Assembly: GCA_023406895.1 (NCBI GenBank) | Contig: JAEXTV010000030.1 | Span: 32,241 to 96,240, forward strand | Origin: Bacillota bacterium | GTDB lineage: Bacteria; Bacillota; Clostridia; Christensenellales; SZUA-584 | Direction: 5' to 3' | DNA: 64,000 nucleotides | Shown here: one piece after another, positions 43,536 to 51,929 of the stretch | How the letters are laid out: every line of letters begins with the position of its first letter | Position numbering within the stretch: the stretch's first letter is position 1 | The notes under the pieces: generated by a model | Databases searched by the model: none | What the model was told of the DNA's origin: nothing | The model's input: the letters and a program-made list of their open reading frames with translations, nothing else | Program-made: the position numbers and the translations under genes

Positions 43536-43568
43536 GAAGGACGTCGCACAACGCGGCGTCCTTTTTTG
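43536..43568 (+). terminator. Terminator of the amt-P-II region
   Basis: Stem GGACGTCGC / GCGGCGTCC with loop ACAAC, then seven T's. It ends the transcript that may run from the first amt gene. Confidence 0.75.
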
Positions 43569-43569
43569 T

Positions 43570-43970
43570 CCTGAGAATTTCACTGAGATAATGATAATAG
43601 TCAGAAACTTCTCCTCGATGTGAAGGTAGGGTGAAGCGCCGGAAGGATAGCTATAAACGAGTTAATGCGGTCATCTCATCAATTGCCTGCCGGTTACGTC
43701 TTCTTTTAAAGGAAAGCCTCAATGTGTTAGGAGAGTATCTTATTTCATTCCGATGGCGGACAAGCGACAGAAGAATTCCCTTTTTGTGGTGCAGAATTTA
43801 CGAACATGGCTGAAATATCATAACCATAACACTCAGATGCCATAATACGGCATATAAAGCGGAATAAGGACGGGATATCCTTTTGACGGCTGATCGTGCT
43901 GCGATTCTTGACGAATACCGTTCGCTGTTATAGTATAAAGCCTGTCTTAGTATTATTATTGGGGTGACAA
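43570..43970. other. Gene-free stretch with a motif shared with 50390
   Basis: No credible gene; a 60-codon frame (43631-43813) has no ribosome site or family resemblance. The segment GGTAGGGTGAAGCGCCGGAA... up to GCCTGCCGG (43625-43695) resembles 50389-50460 in order and partly in sequence. It might be a remnant of a shared RNA or repeat element. Confidence 0.35.
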
Positions 43971-44918
43971 ATGGTTTCTTTCACAGTCTCAAAACAGCAG
44001 GACGGCACGCAGCTTTTTGACCTGCTGACGGATGCTTATCCCGATTTTTCAGATAAGGCCATGAATCTGGCGTTTAAAAAGCGTTTTATCACAGTCAACG
44101 GCGAAGACGCTTTCGGCGACGACACCTTAAAGCAAGGTGATGTCGTGACTGTTTATGTGCCGGGAGATATACTCGGCCTTGATCTGATGCCCATCATCGT
44201 GTATCAGGACGAAAACATCATCATCGTAGACAAACCCGCGGGGCTGCTGTCGCGCTCTGATGAGGGCGAAGTCAACGCGGTGGACATGGTGGAATACTAC
44301 ATGAAAAAGCGCGGCGAATACAATCTCGATGCGCTCATGGTGCCGTATTTATTGTATCCGCTTGATGAATATGTGAGCGGGCTGCTTGTTTTGGCCAAGC
44401 ATGAAGATGCGTACTTGTTTCTGGCTGAGGCACTCAGCCAGCGCCGACTTTCGCGCTATTACTATTGTGTGGTGCAGGGCATTGCGAATGAAAGCGAAGA
44501 ACTGATGGGGTTTCACCTGCGCGATAAAGCCGGACGGCGCGCGCAGATACTGGAGCAGTTTAAAAAGGATTCCAAGCCCATTGTAACGCGCTACAATCTC
44601 CTTGCAAAAGGGCAGACGATGTCGCTGATCAAGGCGCGGCCGGTGACCAATTCGCTGCATCAGGTGCGGGCGCACCTCGCGTATGGCGGCCTGCCTGTGC
44701 TGGGCGACGATGTATACGGCAACGCGCGGTTCAATAAAAAAAGCGGCGCGGAATACATCTGCATGTGGCTGAAATCGCTGATATTCGAGGTGGGTACGGG
44801 GCACAGCTACGCGTATTTGAACGGTATGAGCTTTGAGTCGCACAAGCACAGCTTCCCGAGGTGCGTGTATGAGGAAGGCCTCATGGACGGCATAGAAGAA
44901 GAAAAGCCTGAAGAATAA
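43971..44918 (+). CDS. Divergent RluA family protein
   Basis: 315-residue RluA-like protein. The N-terminus (LTDAYPDFSDKAMNLAFKKRFITVNGE) resembles an S4-type RNA-binding domain. Where other members have HRLDxxTSG, this one reads YPLDEYVSGLLVL (about 128-140), keeping the catalytic Asp but losing His and Arg. The later signature NSLHQVRAHLAYGGLPVLGDDVYG is normal. It might be an active enzyme with an altered substrate or a pseudo-enzyme. A strong terminator follows. Confidence 0.85.
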   Translation: MVSFTVSKQQDGTQLFDLLTDAYPDFSDKAMNLAFKKRFITVNGEDAFGDDTLKQGDVVTVYVPGDILGLDLMPIIVYQDENIIIVDKPAGLLSRSDEGEVNAVDMVEYYMKKRGEYNLDALMVPYLLYPLDEYVSGLLVLAKHEDAYLFLAEALSQRRLSRYYYCVVQGIANESEELMGFHLRDKAGRRAQILEQFKKDSKPIVTRYNLLAKGQTMSLIKARPVTNSLHQVRAHLAYGGLPVLGDDVYGNARFNKKSGAEYICMWLKSLIFEVGTGHSYAYLNGMSFESHKHSFPRCVYEEGLMDGIEEEKPEE

Positions 44919-44921
44919 AGC

Positions 44922-44950
44922 AAGGGATGAGCGGTGCTCATCCCTTTTAA
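44922..44950. terminator. Bidirectional terminator
   Basis: Perfect stem GGGATGAGC / GCTCATCCC with loop GGT, preceded by AA and followed by TTTTAA. It separates the convergent RluA-like gene and the M56-VanW gene. Confidence 0.8.
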
Positions 44951-44971
44951 GATAGCATCAACTTCACAGTT

Positions 44972-47491
44972 TTAATCCTTTTCATCCGAAATGGCGGCGG
45001 AAGGCTTTGGTGTCGGTTTGGGTCCATTGAGTGATGCAGAGACGGCTTCTGCAAGGGAATCGTCCATAGAGATAGAAACCCCGTTCGGGTCAGGCGCGTT
45101 GACGTAGATTTGGCCGGTGTAACCTCGGTACGTGACCTCTTCAAATATCACCGAATCTATTTTATTACCGTCTGGGTCATAACGCGTTTTGTATACATTG
45201 CATGTGATGCCGCTGCGGGGGGCTCTGTACTTAACGGATTGTCCCGGCGGGATTTTGGTGCCGTCCGGCGTGGTGGTCGTATTATAGTAATACTCCGTTT
45301 CGGGCAGTTCTATGGCCTGGATTTTGCTTGATCCGAAATCGACCGTATACCGCATCGGCGGCCCATACACGCTGATGATGAGCTTTGCACCCTCCAGCTT
45401 GGTTTCAATTGTGACATCATCCTCATATGGATTTTCAATTTTGAGATCGGGGCCGCCCGTGCTGACTGTGGCATCGAGTCCGCCGTCCACGAGATCGTAA
45501 GGTATCGCGCAATGCGTGATGTCAACGACGTTCAGTTCGGCGCGAATTGCCGCATTGTACAGCGCGGTGGATACAGCCGTGATGCCGCCGCCGATATTTG
45601 ACGTATACGAGCCGTCCTTGATTCCGGAGCCCAGTGTCCACCCCACGGTCTTGGCTGTCTCTTCGTTTCGCGGGCCCAAAGCGTCGTTCAATGAAAACGT
45701 CTCGCCCGGCTTGATCAGGGTGCCGTTAATGATGTCGGCGGCGATCTGTATATTGGTCATACGGCTATCCCTGTTATGCGGGGGCGGGCTGTTGTCAATT
45801 GTAAACGACGACATCAGCACCGGCTTGGCTAAGGCTTCGGCTGGTTTTTCTGTTCCGTAGAATGACGCGGTTACTGCATTGTTTTCAGCACTTATGCTGA
45901 GTATCACATCGCTGTAAGCTTCGTTTTTCAGATCAAAGCTGCCTTCGGTTATAAGATTGCTGCCATCATCCGACCAACTGGATTGATATGATAGGCCAAT
46001 ATCATCGGCCGCTATGCGAATGGCGAGCATAACAAGCTCGATGCCGCCGCCGACTTGCCTGTCTTCTGAACTTTTTGCACTCTCGATAACTGTTTTCATA
46101 CCCTCGTTGGAGCTTTCCATAGCGGTGATTTCCCAACTGGTCCAAGGGGCGTTCAACCAGCCGTTTTCAACTGTCAGCGGCAAAAGCCTGTCGCTCAAAA
46201 TGAGTTGCGTATCGAATGTGAATTCTATACCGTCAAGCAGCGCCGCCGCCTTTTTGATATTGCTCACACGCGCTGTGTCATCCGCGCAAGCGCTGTAATC
46301 GAATGTATATGACCCAAGAAGCTTGTAATCACTGGGTATGGGCGCGGGGGTGGCTTTGGGTGCCGCGTCAACCACTGCCGATGGCGATGGTTCGGCGACG
46401 GATACATCCACCGCCGTGGTGCAGCCTGTGATCGCCACGAGCACCGTGAGCAGCACCGCAACGGCGCTGAACAGCACGGACTTTCTCCGGTGCTTCACAA
46501 CCATCACAATTCTCCTTTTGATATTCGCCTTGCTGATAAACAGCGCGGGCGCGAGCGTGGGTGTTTGCACGGGGCCCGCAAGCTTCAGCAGTGTACCCGC
46601 GTAGTCGCCGCGCTCCGAGCCCGGCAGGCCGCGGAACACATGGGCGTCGCATTGCACCTCAATATCGCGCCGCATCAGCGCAAACACGATCCACATGATC
46701 AGGTTAAACCAGTGAAGAATATTGAGCACCGTCGCTCCCGCGCAGATCAGTGTATCGCCGCGGCGGATGTGCGCAAGCTCATGCAGCAGCACGTGACGTT
46801 TTTGCGCATCAGTCAGCGTCTCAAAGGACGCAGGCGATATCAGCAGCACGGGGCGGAAAACGCCGTAAACGGCGGCCGTACCTGTTTCGCTTGCGCAGAT
46901 GGCGCGAACGTTTCTTTTAAGCTCGAGCGACTGCCGGCACTCATTTAACAGCGCCATGAATTCCGGCGCGTCGTAGTTGCGGTTGCGCCGGATGCGCCGC
47001 ATAAACAGCGCATTACCCGTCAGCATGACACCCGAAAAGGCGATCATGCCCGCGACCCAAATCAGCGTAGCGATATCAAGTGCGGATAACGGCACCGCTG
47101 AGGCCCGGGTTTGTGCGGCGGATGACATAACGGTGTTATCTGATACGGTATCTGACTGCGGCTTCTGCGTCGCGGATGCACTCTCGCTGACAGGTTTTTG
47201 CGCTTCGTCCGTATCAGCGAGCAATGGCGTTTGTATGCCTTCAGCGATACCGGGTTCCGTATCATCAAAAACGGCAGCGAGCTGAGTTTGCGGCTCGCTC
47301 CACAGATTATGAACGCTCAAGGGGCTGCTGATAGCAACAGGTACAATCAGCCGTACGGCTATCAACGCATAAAGCACGGTCAGCATGACGCCGGGCCGCC
47401 GTCCGACGATCAGGCGCGCGGCGAGCACGAGCAGCGCGAGCACCGCCGCTTCCGCCGAAATGCGCAGCACCGACTCAAAAAACGAGGTCAT
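44972..47491 (-). CDS. M56 (BlaR1-like) metallopeptidase fused to a VanW domain
   Basis: 839-residue membrane protein. The N-terminal half is a BlaR1/MecR1-type sensor protease: several helices (about 10-28, 36-55, 140-165, 248-270) and HELAH (237-241) with a downstream DAH as in M56 zinc peptidases. After a further helix (about 338-358) comes an exported part with a VanW domain (about 585-715, GETFSLNDALGPRNEETAKTV...SNIGGGITAVSTALYNAA). The beta-lactam-binding domain of BlaR1 is absent. It follows the BlaI gene with a 4-bp overlap, so it probably senses a cell-wall signal and cleaves BlaI. Confidence 0.88.
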   Translation of the reverse strand: MTSFFESVLRISAEAAVLALLVLAARLIVGRRPGVMLTVLYALIAVRLIVPVAISSPLSVHNLWSEPQTQLAAVFDDTEPGIAEGIQTPLLADTDEAQKPVSESASATQKPQSDTVSDNTVMSSAAQTRASAVPLSALDIATLIWVAGMIAFSGVMLTGNALFMRRIRRNRNYDAPEFMALLNECRQSLELKRNVRAICASETGTAAVYGVFRPVLLISPASFETLTDAQKRHVLLHELAHIRRGDTLICAGATVLNILHWFNLIMWIVFALMRRDIEVQCDAHVFRGLPGSERGDYAGTLLKLAGPVQTPTLAPALFISKANIKRRIVMVVKHRRKSVLFSAVAVLLTVLVAITGCTTAVDVSVAEPSPSAVVDAAPKATPAPIPSDYKLLGSYTFDYSACADDTARVSNIKKAAALLDGIEFTFDTQLILSDRLLPLTVENGWLNAPWTSWEITAMESSNEGMKTVIESAKSSEDRQVGGGIELVMLAIRIAADDIGLSYQSSWSDDGSNLITEGSFDLKNEAYSDVILSISAENNAVTASFYGTEKPAEALAKPVLMSSFTIDNSPPPHNRDSRMTNIQIAADIINGTLIKPGETFSLNDALGPRNEETAKTVGWTLGSGIKDGSYTSNIGGGITAVSTALYNAAIRAELNVVDITHCAIPYDLVDGGLDATVSTGGPDLKIENPYEDDVTIETKLEGAKLIISVYGPPMRYTVDFGSSKIQAIELPETEYYYNTTTTPDGTKIPPGQSVKYRAPRSGITCNVYKTRYDPDGNKIDSVIFEEVTYRGYTGQIYVNAPDPNGVSISMDDSLAEAVSASLNGPKPTPKPSAAISDEKD

Positions 47492-47868
47492 GGCTCATCA
47501 TCCTTTCTTGGGCTGCCAATGAGGCTTTTCAGCTCATTGATCTCCTGCTCTGAGAGCGAGCCATTTTCGAGGAAGCCTTTCACAAGTAAGTTGACGCTGC
47601 CCTTATATACTCGTTTTAAAAACAGGTCCGTCTCCATGCGGACCACGTCGTTTTCGCTCAGCAGCGGAAAATACATCATCACATTTTGCTGTTCGACGCC
47701 CACGGCTTTTTTCTTGACGAGCCGCCGCAGCATTGTGAGTATCGTGCTCTGTGACCAGTCCGTATGCGCGCTGACGGCCTTGACAATGTCGTTGCCGCTC
47801 AGCGGCGCTTTTTCCCACAACGCTTTGAGCACATACCATTCGCTCTCGCCGATCTTCGGAATACCCAT
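47488..47868 (-). CDS. BlaI/MecI family transcriptional repressor
   Basis: 126-residue winged-helix repressor (GIPKIGESEWYVLKALWEKAPLSGNDIVKAV; STILTMLRRLVKKKAV). BlaI proteins are cleaved by their M56 partner when the inducer is sensed. The partner is the next gene, with a 4-bp overlap (ATGA). The promoter contains two TTACAnnGTAA dyads, consistent with autoregulation. The target genes beyond this operon are not visible. Confidence 0.92.
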   Translation of the reverse strand: MGIPKIGESEWYVLKALWEKAPLSGNDIVKAVSAHTDWSQSTILTMLRRLVKKKAVGVEQQNVMMYFPLLSENDVVRMETDLFLKRVYKGSVNLLVKGFLENGSLSEQEINELKSLIGSPRKDDEP

Positions 47869-47893
47869 GGTATACCTCCTTTTGGTCGAAATG

Positions 47894-47938
47894 GTAACGT
47901 TACAACGTAATATTACAATGTAACAAAGCGGATGTCAA
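47894..47938 (-). promoter_or_regulatory. Promoter with two BlaI-type operators
   Basis: Minus-strand TTGACA (47933-47938) and TAATAT (47910-47915), 17 bp apart. The dyads TTACAATGTAA (47913-47923) and TTACAACGTAA (47900-47910) are 13 bp apart and flank or cover the -10. They match the TACAnnTGTA character of BlaI/MecI operators. A third perfect palindrome GTAACGTTAC (47894-47903) overlaps the second site. Confidence 0.8.
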
Positions 47939-47963
47939 TAACAGAATGCTAAAAATATGGAAT

Positions 47964-48437
47964 TTAAGGAAGGATGATGACGGGCGTGCCGATGGGCGCA
48001 AGGAGCCACAGCCTGCGGACATCGGTATCGCGCAGAGAGATGCAGCCTGCCGTGCTGTCGGCAAGCCTGCCGCCGTTCTCTATGCCGCCGCCGTGAATAC
48101 CGATTTGGCCGCCCAGAGGCGTGTTCCACGGCGGACGATGGCCGCTTGCATGCGCGGCGTTGACCGCCTGCAGATGGGATGCCGTGATGAGCCCGCAGGC
48201 ATATGCAGCCTGCGCATCATTCATTGAAGGATAATTCAACCCGAGAAATAGCGTAAATTTTGATTCGGCGTTGCGCGTACAGACGGCATAGCGCCCCTCG
48301 GGTGTTTTGCCGTCGCCTTCACATGTCTTATGCCCTAATGGATTTGGCCCAAGGCCGATGTCACACGTGAATAGAATATGCCGGCCGCATGCGCATTCGA
48401 GCCTGCGTTGTTGTTTGTATACGGTTATCTCATTCAT
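47964..48437 (-). CDS. L,D-transpeptidase family protein (YkuD domain)
   Basis: 157-residue YkuD-type enzyme, cross-linking peptidoglycan through a catalytic Cys. The active site IGIHGG ... DSTAGCISLRDTDVRRL (about 113-145) is complete with the His and Cys. No signal peptide is visible, as in several small clostridial members. It is upstream of and divergent from the Spo0E-like region, and sits next to the BlaI operon promoter on the same strand. A role in the vegetative or spore cell wall is possible. Confidence 0.88.
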   Translation of the reverse strand: MNEITVYKQQRRLECACGRHILFTCDIGLGPNPLGHKTCEGDGKTPEGRYAVCTRNAESKFTLFLGLNYPSMNDAQAAYACGLITASHLQAVNAAHASGHRPPWNTPLGGQIGIHGGGIENGGRLADSTAGCISLRDTDVRRLWLLAPIGTPVIILP

Positions 48438-48850
48438 TTTCTGATTATTTCCCTGAAAATATCCATCAATATCAATAATTTTATAAATTTTTTAAAAATC
48501 GGCTTTTTTCTTTCTAATTTTTACACTATTTTTGTCGAAATGCTATACAATTCTGATAATATGTGTGATATTATAACACTAGAAATCATATAAAGGTTAT
48601 GATATCTAAACTCTTCATTCGACTTTGAAACAATGACCCGTAAAAAATATATAAGGGTTTGTAAAAAACATTGAAGAGAGAATGGTTATTTTGGCAGCTG
48701 GGTAAAAGAGTGGTTGCTTGTTGCGGCGAAGTGGAGTACGGTATATCGGCAAGTTGCCAGAGGTTTCTCTGATAGGTCAAACTATTGTGAGGAAGAGAAA
48801 CTATTATTATGCCGGTCATTCAGACTTGAACGTTTTTGGGGGGTATCACT
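48438..48850. other. Intergenic region between the YkuD and Spo0E-like genes
   Basis: About 410 bp, very AT-rich up to 48600. It holds the Spo0A-box-like promoter at 48531. The later part (48600-48850) has short hairpins but no gene; the frames it contains lack ribosome sites. Confidence 0.5.
48531..48562 (+). promoter_or_regulatory. Spo0A-box-like site overlapping a promoter
   Basis: TTTTTGTCGAAA (48531-48542) contains the Spo0A box core TGTCGAA. TTGTCG of the same stretch is 17 bp from GATAAT (48557-48562), so the box overlaps the -35, as at Spo0A-activated sigma-A promoters in Bacillus. The first gene is 290 bp downstream, so the link to it is probable but not certain. Confidence 0.55.
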
Positions 48851-49117
48851 ATGGATCAGCTCATAAGGCGCAATGCCGTGAGAGATTCTGGCTGTTCGGT
48901 TTTGGATTTAGAAAAGGCCAGAATCCGTCGTCAATTTCAATTGGAAAGAAAAAAGCTGGAAGACATGATCGCGGCCCGTTTTAACAACGGAAATATTAAC
49001 ATGGGCGCTGATTTGTGTATTCTCAAACAAAGCAGTTTACTCGACAAACTTGTGGTTAATGAAATGGAGCTCGAAGAATACAGCGGGCGATATGAAAAAG
49101 ATCAGCTTTGTGACTGA
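48851..49117 (+). CDS. Spo0E-like sporulation phosphatase
   Basis: 88-residue helical protein. The C-terminal half ends in SSLLDKLVVNEMEL, matching the Spo0E SxxLDxLI motif, and the preceding KLEDMIAARFNNGNINMGAD fits its first helix. Spo0E proteins dephosphorylate Spo0A~P and delay sporulation. The ATG at 48851 follows GGGGGG by 8 nt. It sits in front of the PP2C-type phosphatase gene (80 bp gap), so the pair may be co-transcribed. The resemblance is short but specific. Confidence 0.7.
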   Translation: MDQLIRRNAVRDSGCSVLDLEKARIRRQFQLERKKLEDMIAARFNNGNINMGADLCILKQSSLLDKLVVNEMELEEYSGRYEKDQLCD

Positions 49118-49196
49118 TCGTTATTTGGCTGCCGTAATAAGACAGCTCTGCGCACGCATGCGTTGAATGTTATTATTTAATTCAGGGGTACTTGAT

Positions 49197-50285
49197 ATGC
49201 AAGATGTCGGGGCATTTTGTACAAACGCTTTTTCTGTTGCCGTGCTGGACGAGCTTCCGGATATGGTACGCGTGATTGATGCGCACGGGCGTATTCTTTA
49301 TGCGAACAGTGCGCTGAAAGAAAGGTTTGGCGACAGCGTCGGAAGCAAGTGCTTAAAAATGCCGGGTGCGACGAGCCGCTGCACCGATTGCGCGGCGCTT
49401 CGATGCATTGAGGACAGACGACGGTATAATACCATCACGCAGGTGCGCGGGCATATCTATTCCGTGAGCGCTGGGCCGGTTGAGTATGAAGACGGCATTT
49501 ACGCGCTCGAGATTTATACGGACATCACAAAAGAACAGAATTTAAAAGAGAAGCTGATGGCGAACAACTCACGCATGATGAAGGATTTGGAAATTGCGCG
49601 CAGCCTTCAGCTTTCTATTTTGCGCCATACTTTGCCCAAAATCAAAGGCTACCGTTTTGCAGCCGAGTTTTTGCCATGCGAAGCGCTTGGCGGAGACATG
49701 TACGATTGCTTCTTAACGCGCGACGGGCGCATCATCATGTATATTGCGGATGTATCGGGGCACGGTGTCATGCCTGCGATGCTCACCGTTTATCTGAGGC
49801 AGGAGATGTTTGCGCAGTGCAAGGTTCCGGGCGTTACGCCCGCACAAGTGTTGCACAATATACAGGATTCATTTGAGGAACTTAACACCGAGGAAAGCAT
49901 TTATATCACGATCTTCATTGTTGCCATGGACCCCGATTCGGGCGCGTTTGTGTGCGCCAACGCGGGGCACAGCGTGCCGCCGCTGATTGCCGGAAACGGC
50001 GAGCTTCAAGAAATCCTTCTGCCCGGCACACCCATTTGCCGCTGGATGGACAACGCCCGGCGCGACGAATACACCGGTGTGCTGCAAAAGGGTGAGCGCC
50101 TGTTCCTTTATACCGACGGCCTCGATGGCATTCATACCGAGCAGGCATCACGGCGGAATTTAAGTGACATATTATTGAGCGAGCGGCTGCACGGCAGGCA
50201 GCTGCTGGACGAGATTAAGAAAAAATTTACGCAGACGCGCGCGGACGACGTGACGATGCTGCTCTGCGAGCGGGACAAGCTATAA
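49197..50285 (+). CDS. PAS domain PP2C-type (SpoIIE/RsbU-like) protein phosphatase
   Basis: 362-residue signalling protein. An N-terminal PAS domain (about 15-115, DMVRVIDAHGRILYANSAL) carries a cysteine cluster (C60 region; CTDCAALRC), perhaps for iron or redox sensing. After a linker helix comes the PP2C/SpoIIE domain (about 150-360, ALGGDMYDCF, IADVSGHGVMPAML, YTDGLDG) with the metal-binding acidic residues. RsbU-type enzymes dephosphorylate anti-anti-sigma factors. No anti-sigma gene is adjacent. The ATG at 49197 follows AGGGG. Confidence 0.88.
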   Translation: MQDVGAFCTNAFSVAVLDELPDMVRVIDAHGRILYANSALKERFGDSVGSKCLKMPGATSRCTDCAALRCIEDRRRYNTITQVRGHIYSVSAGPVEYEDGIYALEIYTDITKEQNLKEKLMANNSRMMKDLEIARSLQLSILRHTLPKIKGYRFAAEFLPCEALGGDMYDCFLTRDGRIIMYIADVSGHGVMPAMLTVYLRQEMFAQCKVPGVTPAQVLHNIQDSFEELNTEESIYITIFIVAMDPDSGAFVCANAGHSVPPLIAGNGELQEILLPGTPICRWMDNARRDEYTGVLQKGERLFLYTDGLDGIHTEQASRRNLSDILLSERLHGRQLLDEIKKKFTQTRADDVTMLLCERDKL

Positions 50286-50290
50286 ACCGA

Positions 50291-50318
50291 CGGCGCCTGA
50301 TCATGGGCGCCTTTTTTA
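50291..50318 (+). terminator. Terminator of the PP2C phosphatase gene
   Basis: Stem GGCGCC / GGCGCC with an 8-nt loop, followed by six T's. Confidence 0.8.
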
Positions 50319-50621
50319 TTTTCAAATACTCCCGGCTCCCTATAGCAATATCAAAATAGATATGGACTTTGAAAGCCGTATACTTCGGGGTAAGGTGCGA
50401 AGCGCCGGATGAGGGGAAAGCGCTTTTTGAATAGTTTTCATCTCGTCAGTCGCCTACCGACGATAGCATCCGCGCAAGAGGTGACGGCCCAAACAATTGT
50501 CGTTTAATAGGTATTCGGGTTTAAAGCGATTTGCATCTGCCAACCGCATCAGCCCGCCTCATGGCGATTCCGGTGCAGAGTCGCTATCCCGTTGGTGTGA
50601 CTCCGCGCAGCTGCCGTATGG
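50319..50621. other. Gene-free stretch with a motif shared with 43625
   Basis: No gene or clear promoter. The segment GGTAAGGTGCGAAGCGCCGG ... TCATCTCGTCAGTCGCCTACCG (50389-50460) resembles 43625-43695 in order. I could not match it to a known riboswitch. Confidence 0.35.
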
Positions 50622-51452
50622 CTATTTTGAGGTAAAATCCTTCATGTTGTCTGCAAGCCAGCCGCCGACAATTGAGGTAAACAGCTGCGGCTGCTCAATC
50701 TGCAGATTGTGCCCCGCGCGGTTGAGCGCAATGTAGGTGGCATTCGTATAAATCCGCATCAAGTCAAACTGATCGCGGTAACCAACCTCCGTATCCTGTT
50801 TCCCTGTAAGGATGAGGCAGGGAGAGTCAAAGGGTTTTTCAAGCTTGTCCGCATCAAACGAGAACGCCCCGTTGAGCACCTCGTTTAAAAAATGCGTGTT
50901 CTGAAGCGGCAGCGCGTCGTAGATATCGGCCTTGTATGAAAGCCAGATTTTCTCCGTCAGTATCACGTTCATGTATTCAAAGCTTTTTCTTTCCGGAGCA
51001 CTGAGCGTATCCAAAAACGCTTCGTCTTTTTCCATCACGTAAAGAGGCACCACATGGCCCTTGCGGTAGCCGGGAATGACGGCCGGGCAAAGCAGAATGA
51101 CGCCCGCCACCTGAGATGGCTTTGTGCAGACCATGCCGCGCGCAAGATAGCCGCCGTATGATTCGCCCATCACCACATACCTCTGGCCGGGGATGAGTTG
51201 ATCCAAAAACGTATACAGCGCATCGAGCATCTGATCGGATGTTTTGATGTGTGCGCCTGCTTTTGATTGCCCCATGCCCGGCAGATCAACATAAATGCGT
51301 TTGAAGCCGGAAAGTTCTTTGCTGAATAAGGGTTCCATGGGGCCTGAGAGGATACGGTGGTCTACGCCCCAGCCATGCAGCAACACAAGCGGAATGCCGT
51401 CTCCGTAAATCTCATAATAAATAGATGTGCCGCCCTGTAAATCCATTATCAT
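50622..51452 (-). CDS. Alpha/beta hydrolase
   Basis: 276-residue alpha/beta hydrolase. The oxyanion HGWG is at 25-28, the nucleophile elbow GESYGG near 95-100 (Ser97), and the catalytic His lies in GHNLQIEQP near 251-259. The Asp is likely in the TGKQDTEVG loop. It belongs to the proline iminopeptidase/epoxide-hydrolase-like branch; substrate unknown. It stands alone on the minus strand. Confidence 0.9.
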   Translation of the reverse strand: MIMDLQGGTSIYYEIYGDGIPLVLLHGWGVDHRILSGPMEPLFSKELSGFKRIYVDLPGMGQSKAGAHIKTSDQMLDALYTFLDQLIPGQRYVVMGESYGGYLARGMVCTKPSQVAGVILLCPAVIPGYRKGHVVPLYVMEKDEAFLDTLSAPERKSFEYMNVILTEKIWLSYKADIYDALPLQNTHFLNEVLNGAFSFDADKLEKPFDSPCLILTGKQDTEVGYRDQFDLMRIYTNATYIALNRAGHNLQIEQPQLFTSIVGGWLADNMKDFTSK

Positions 51453-51549
51453 TTGTTATCATACCCGTTTCTGTTTATTTATGTTAATTATACACGCATG
51501 CCAATCGTTATGCAAACATTTGTTCTTATTCATCGTGGATTGAGGGGAT

Positions 51550-51576
51550 AAAAAATGAGCCATTGGTCGGCTCATC
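51550..51576 (-). terminator. Putative terminator
   Basis: Stem ATGAGCC / GGCTCAT with a run of six T's on the minus strand. It probably ends transcription from the alcohol dehydrogenase side. Confidence 0.5.
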
Positions 51577-51596
51577 TCAGAGTGTCAAAAACCTCT

Positions 51597-51715
51597 TGTC
51601 GTGGCCCCCTCTGACGACTACCCTATAGGGTGGATCGGTGGGCAGTCACCGATAGGTGACTGGGGGAGAGAAGCGATGACCCCTCACAACCATCCTCCGT
51701 GATGATCTTGTCATC
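51597..51715. repeat. Dispersed palindromic repeat copy
   Basis: GTGGCCCCCTCTGACGAC, CCCTATAGGG, then the core CAGTCACCGATAGGTGACTG (about 51642-51661) and GGGGAGAGAA. It has the same plan as the copies near 4830 and 63890. Confidence 0.75.
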
Positions 51716-51744
51716 AGAGGGGGGTGCAGATTTTGTCTGCAACG

Positions 51745-51772
51745 AAAAAAGAGCCCGCCACAGGCTCTTTCT
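51745..51772 (-). terminator. Terminator of the alcohol dehydrogenase gene
   Basis: Stem AAAGAGCC / GGCTCTTT with a 7-nt loop and a T-run on the minus strand. Confidence 0.6.
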
Positions 51773-51929
51773 GAATTCCGATAATCTTTTTCTAATGTCA
51801 TTCTGCGGAGCGAAGCGACGTGACTGTGAAGTGAAACGCATCCATGGAAAAACGCTGCGCTGCAAGTGTATTTGCTAGTTGGCCTGTAAACGCACTTCCG
51901 CATACATGTGTGCATGCGCTTTTTAGGGT

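Noticed and set aside
42475..43551. 358-codon frame antisense to the second amt gene
   Set aside because: His- and Asn-rich shadow that runs across the amt/P-II border; no start signals.
43631..43813. 60-codon frame between P-II and the RluA-like gene
   Set aside because: No ribosome site or recognisable family; treated as non-coding.
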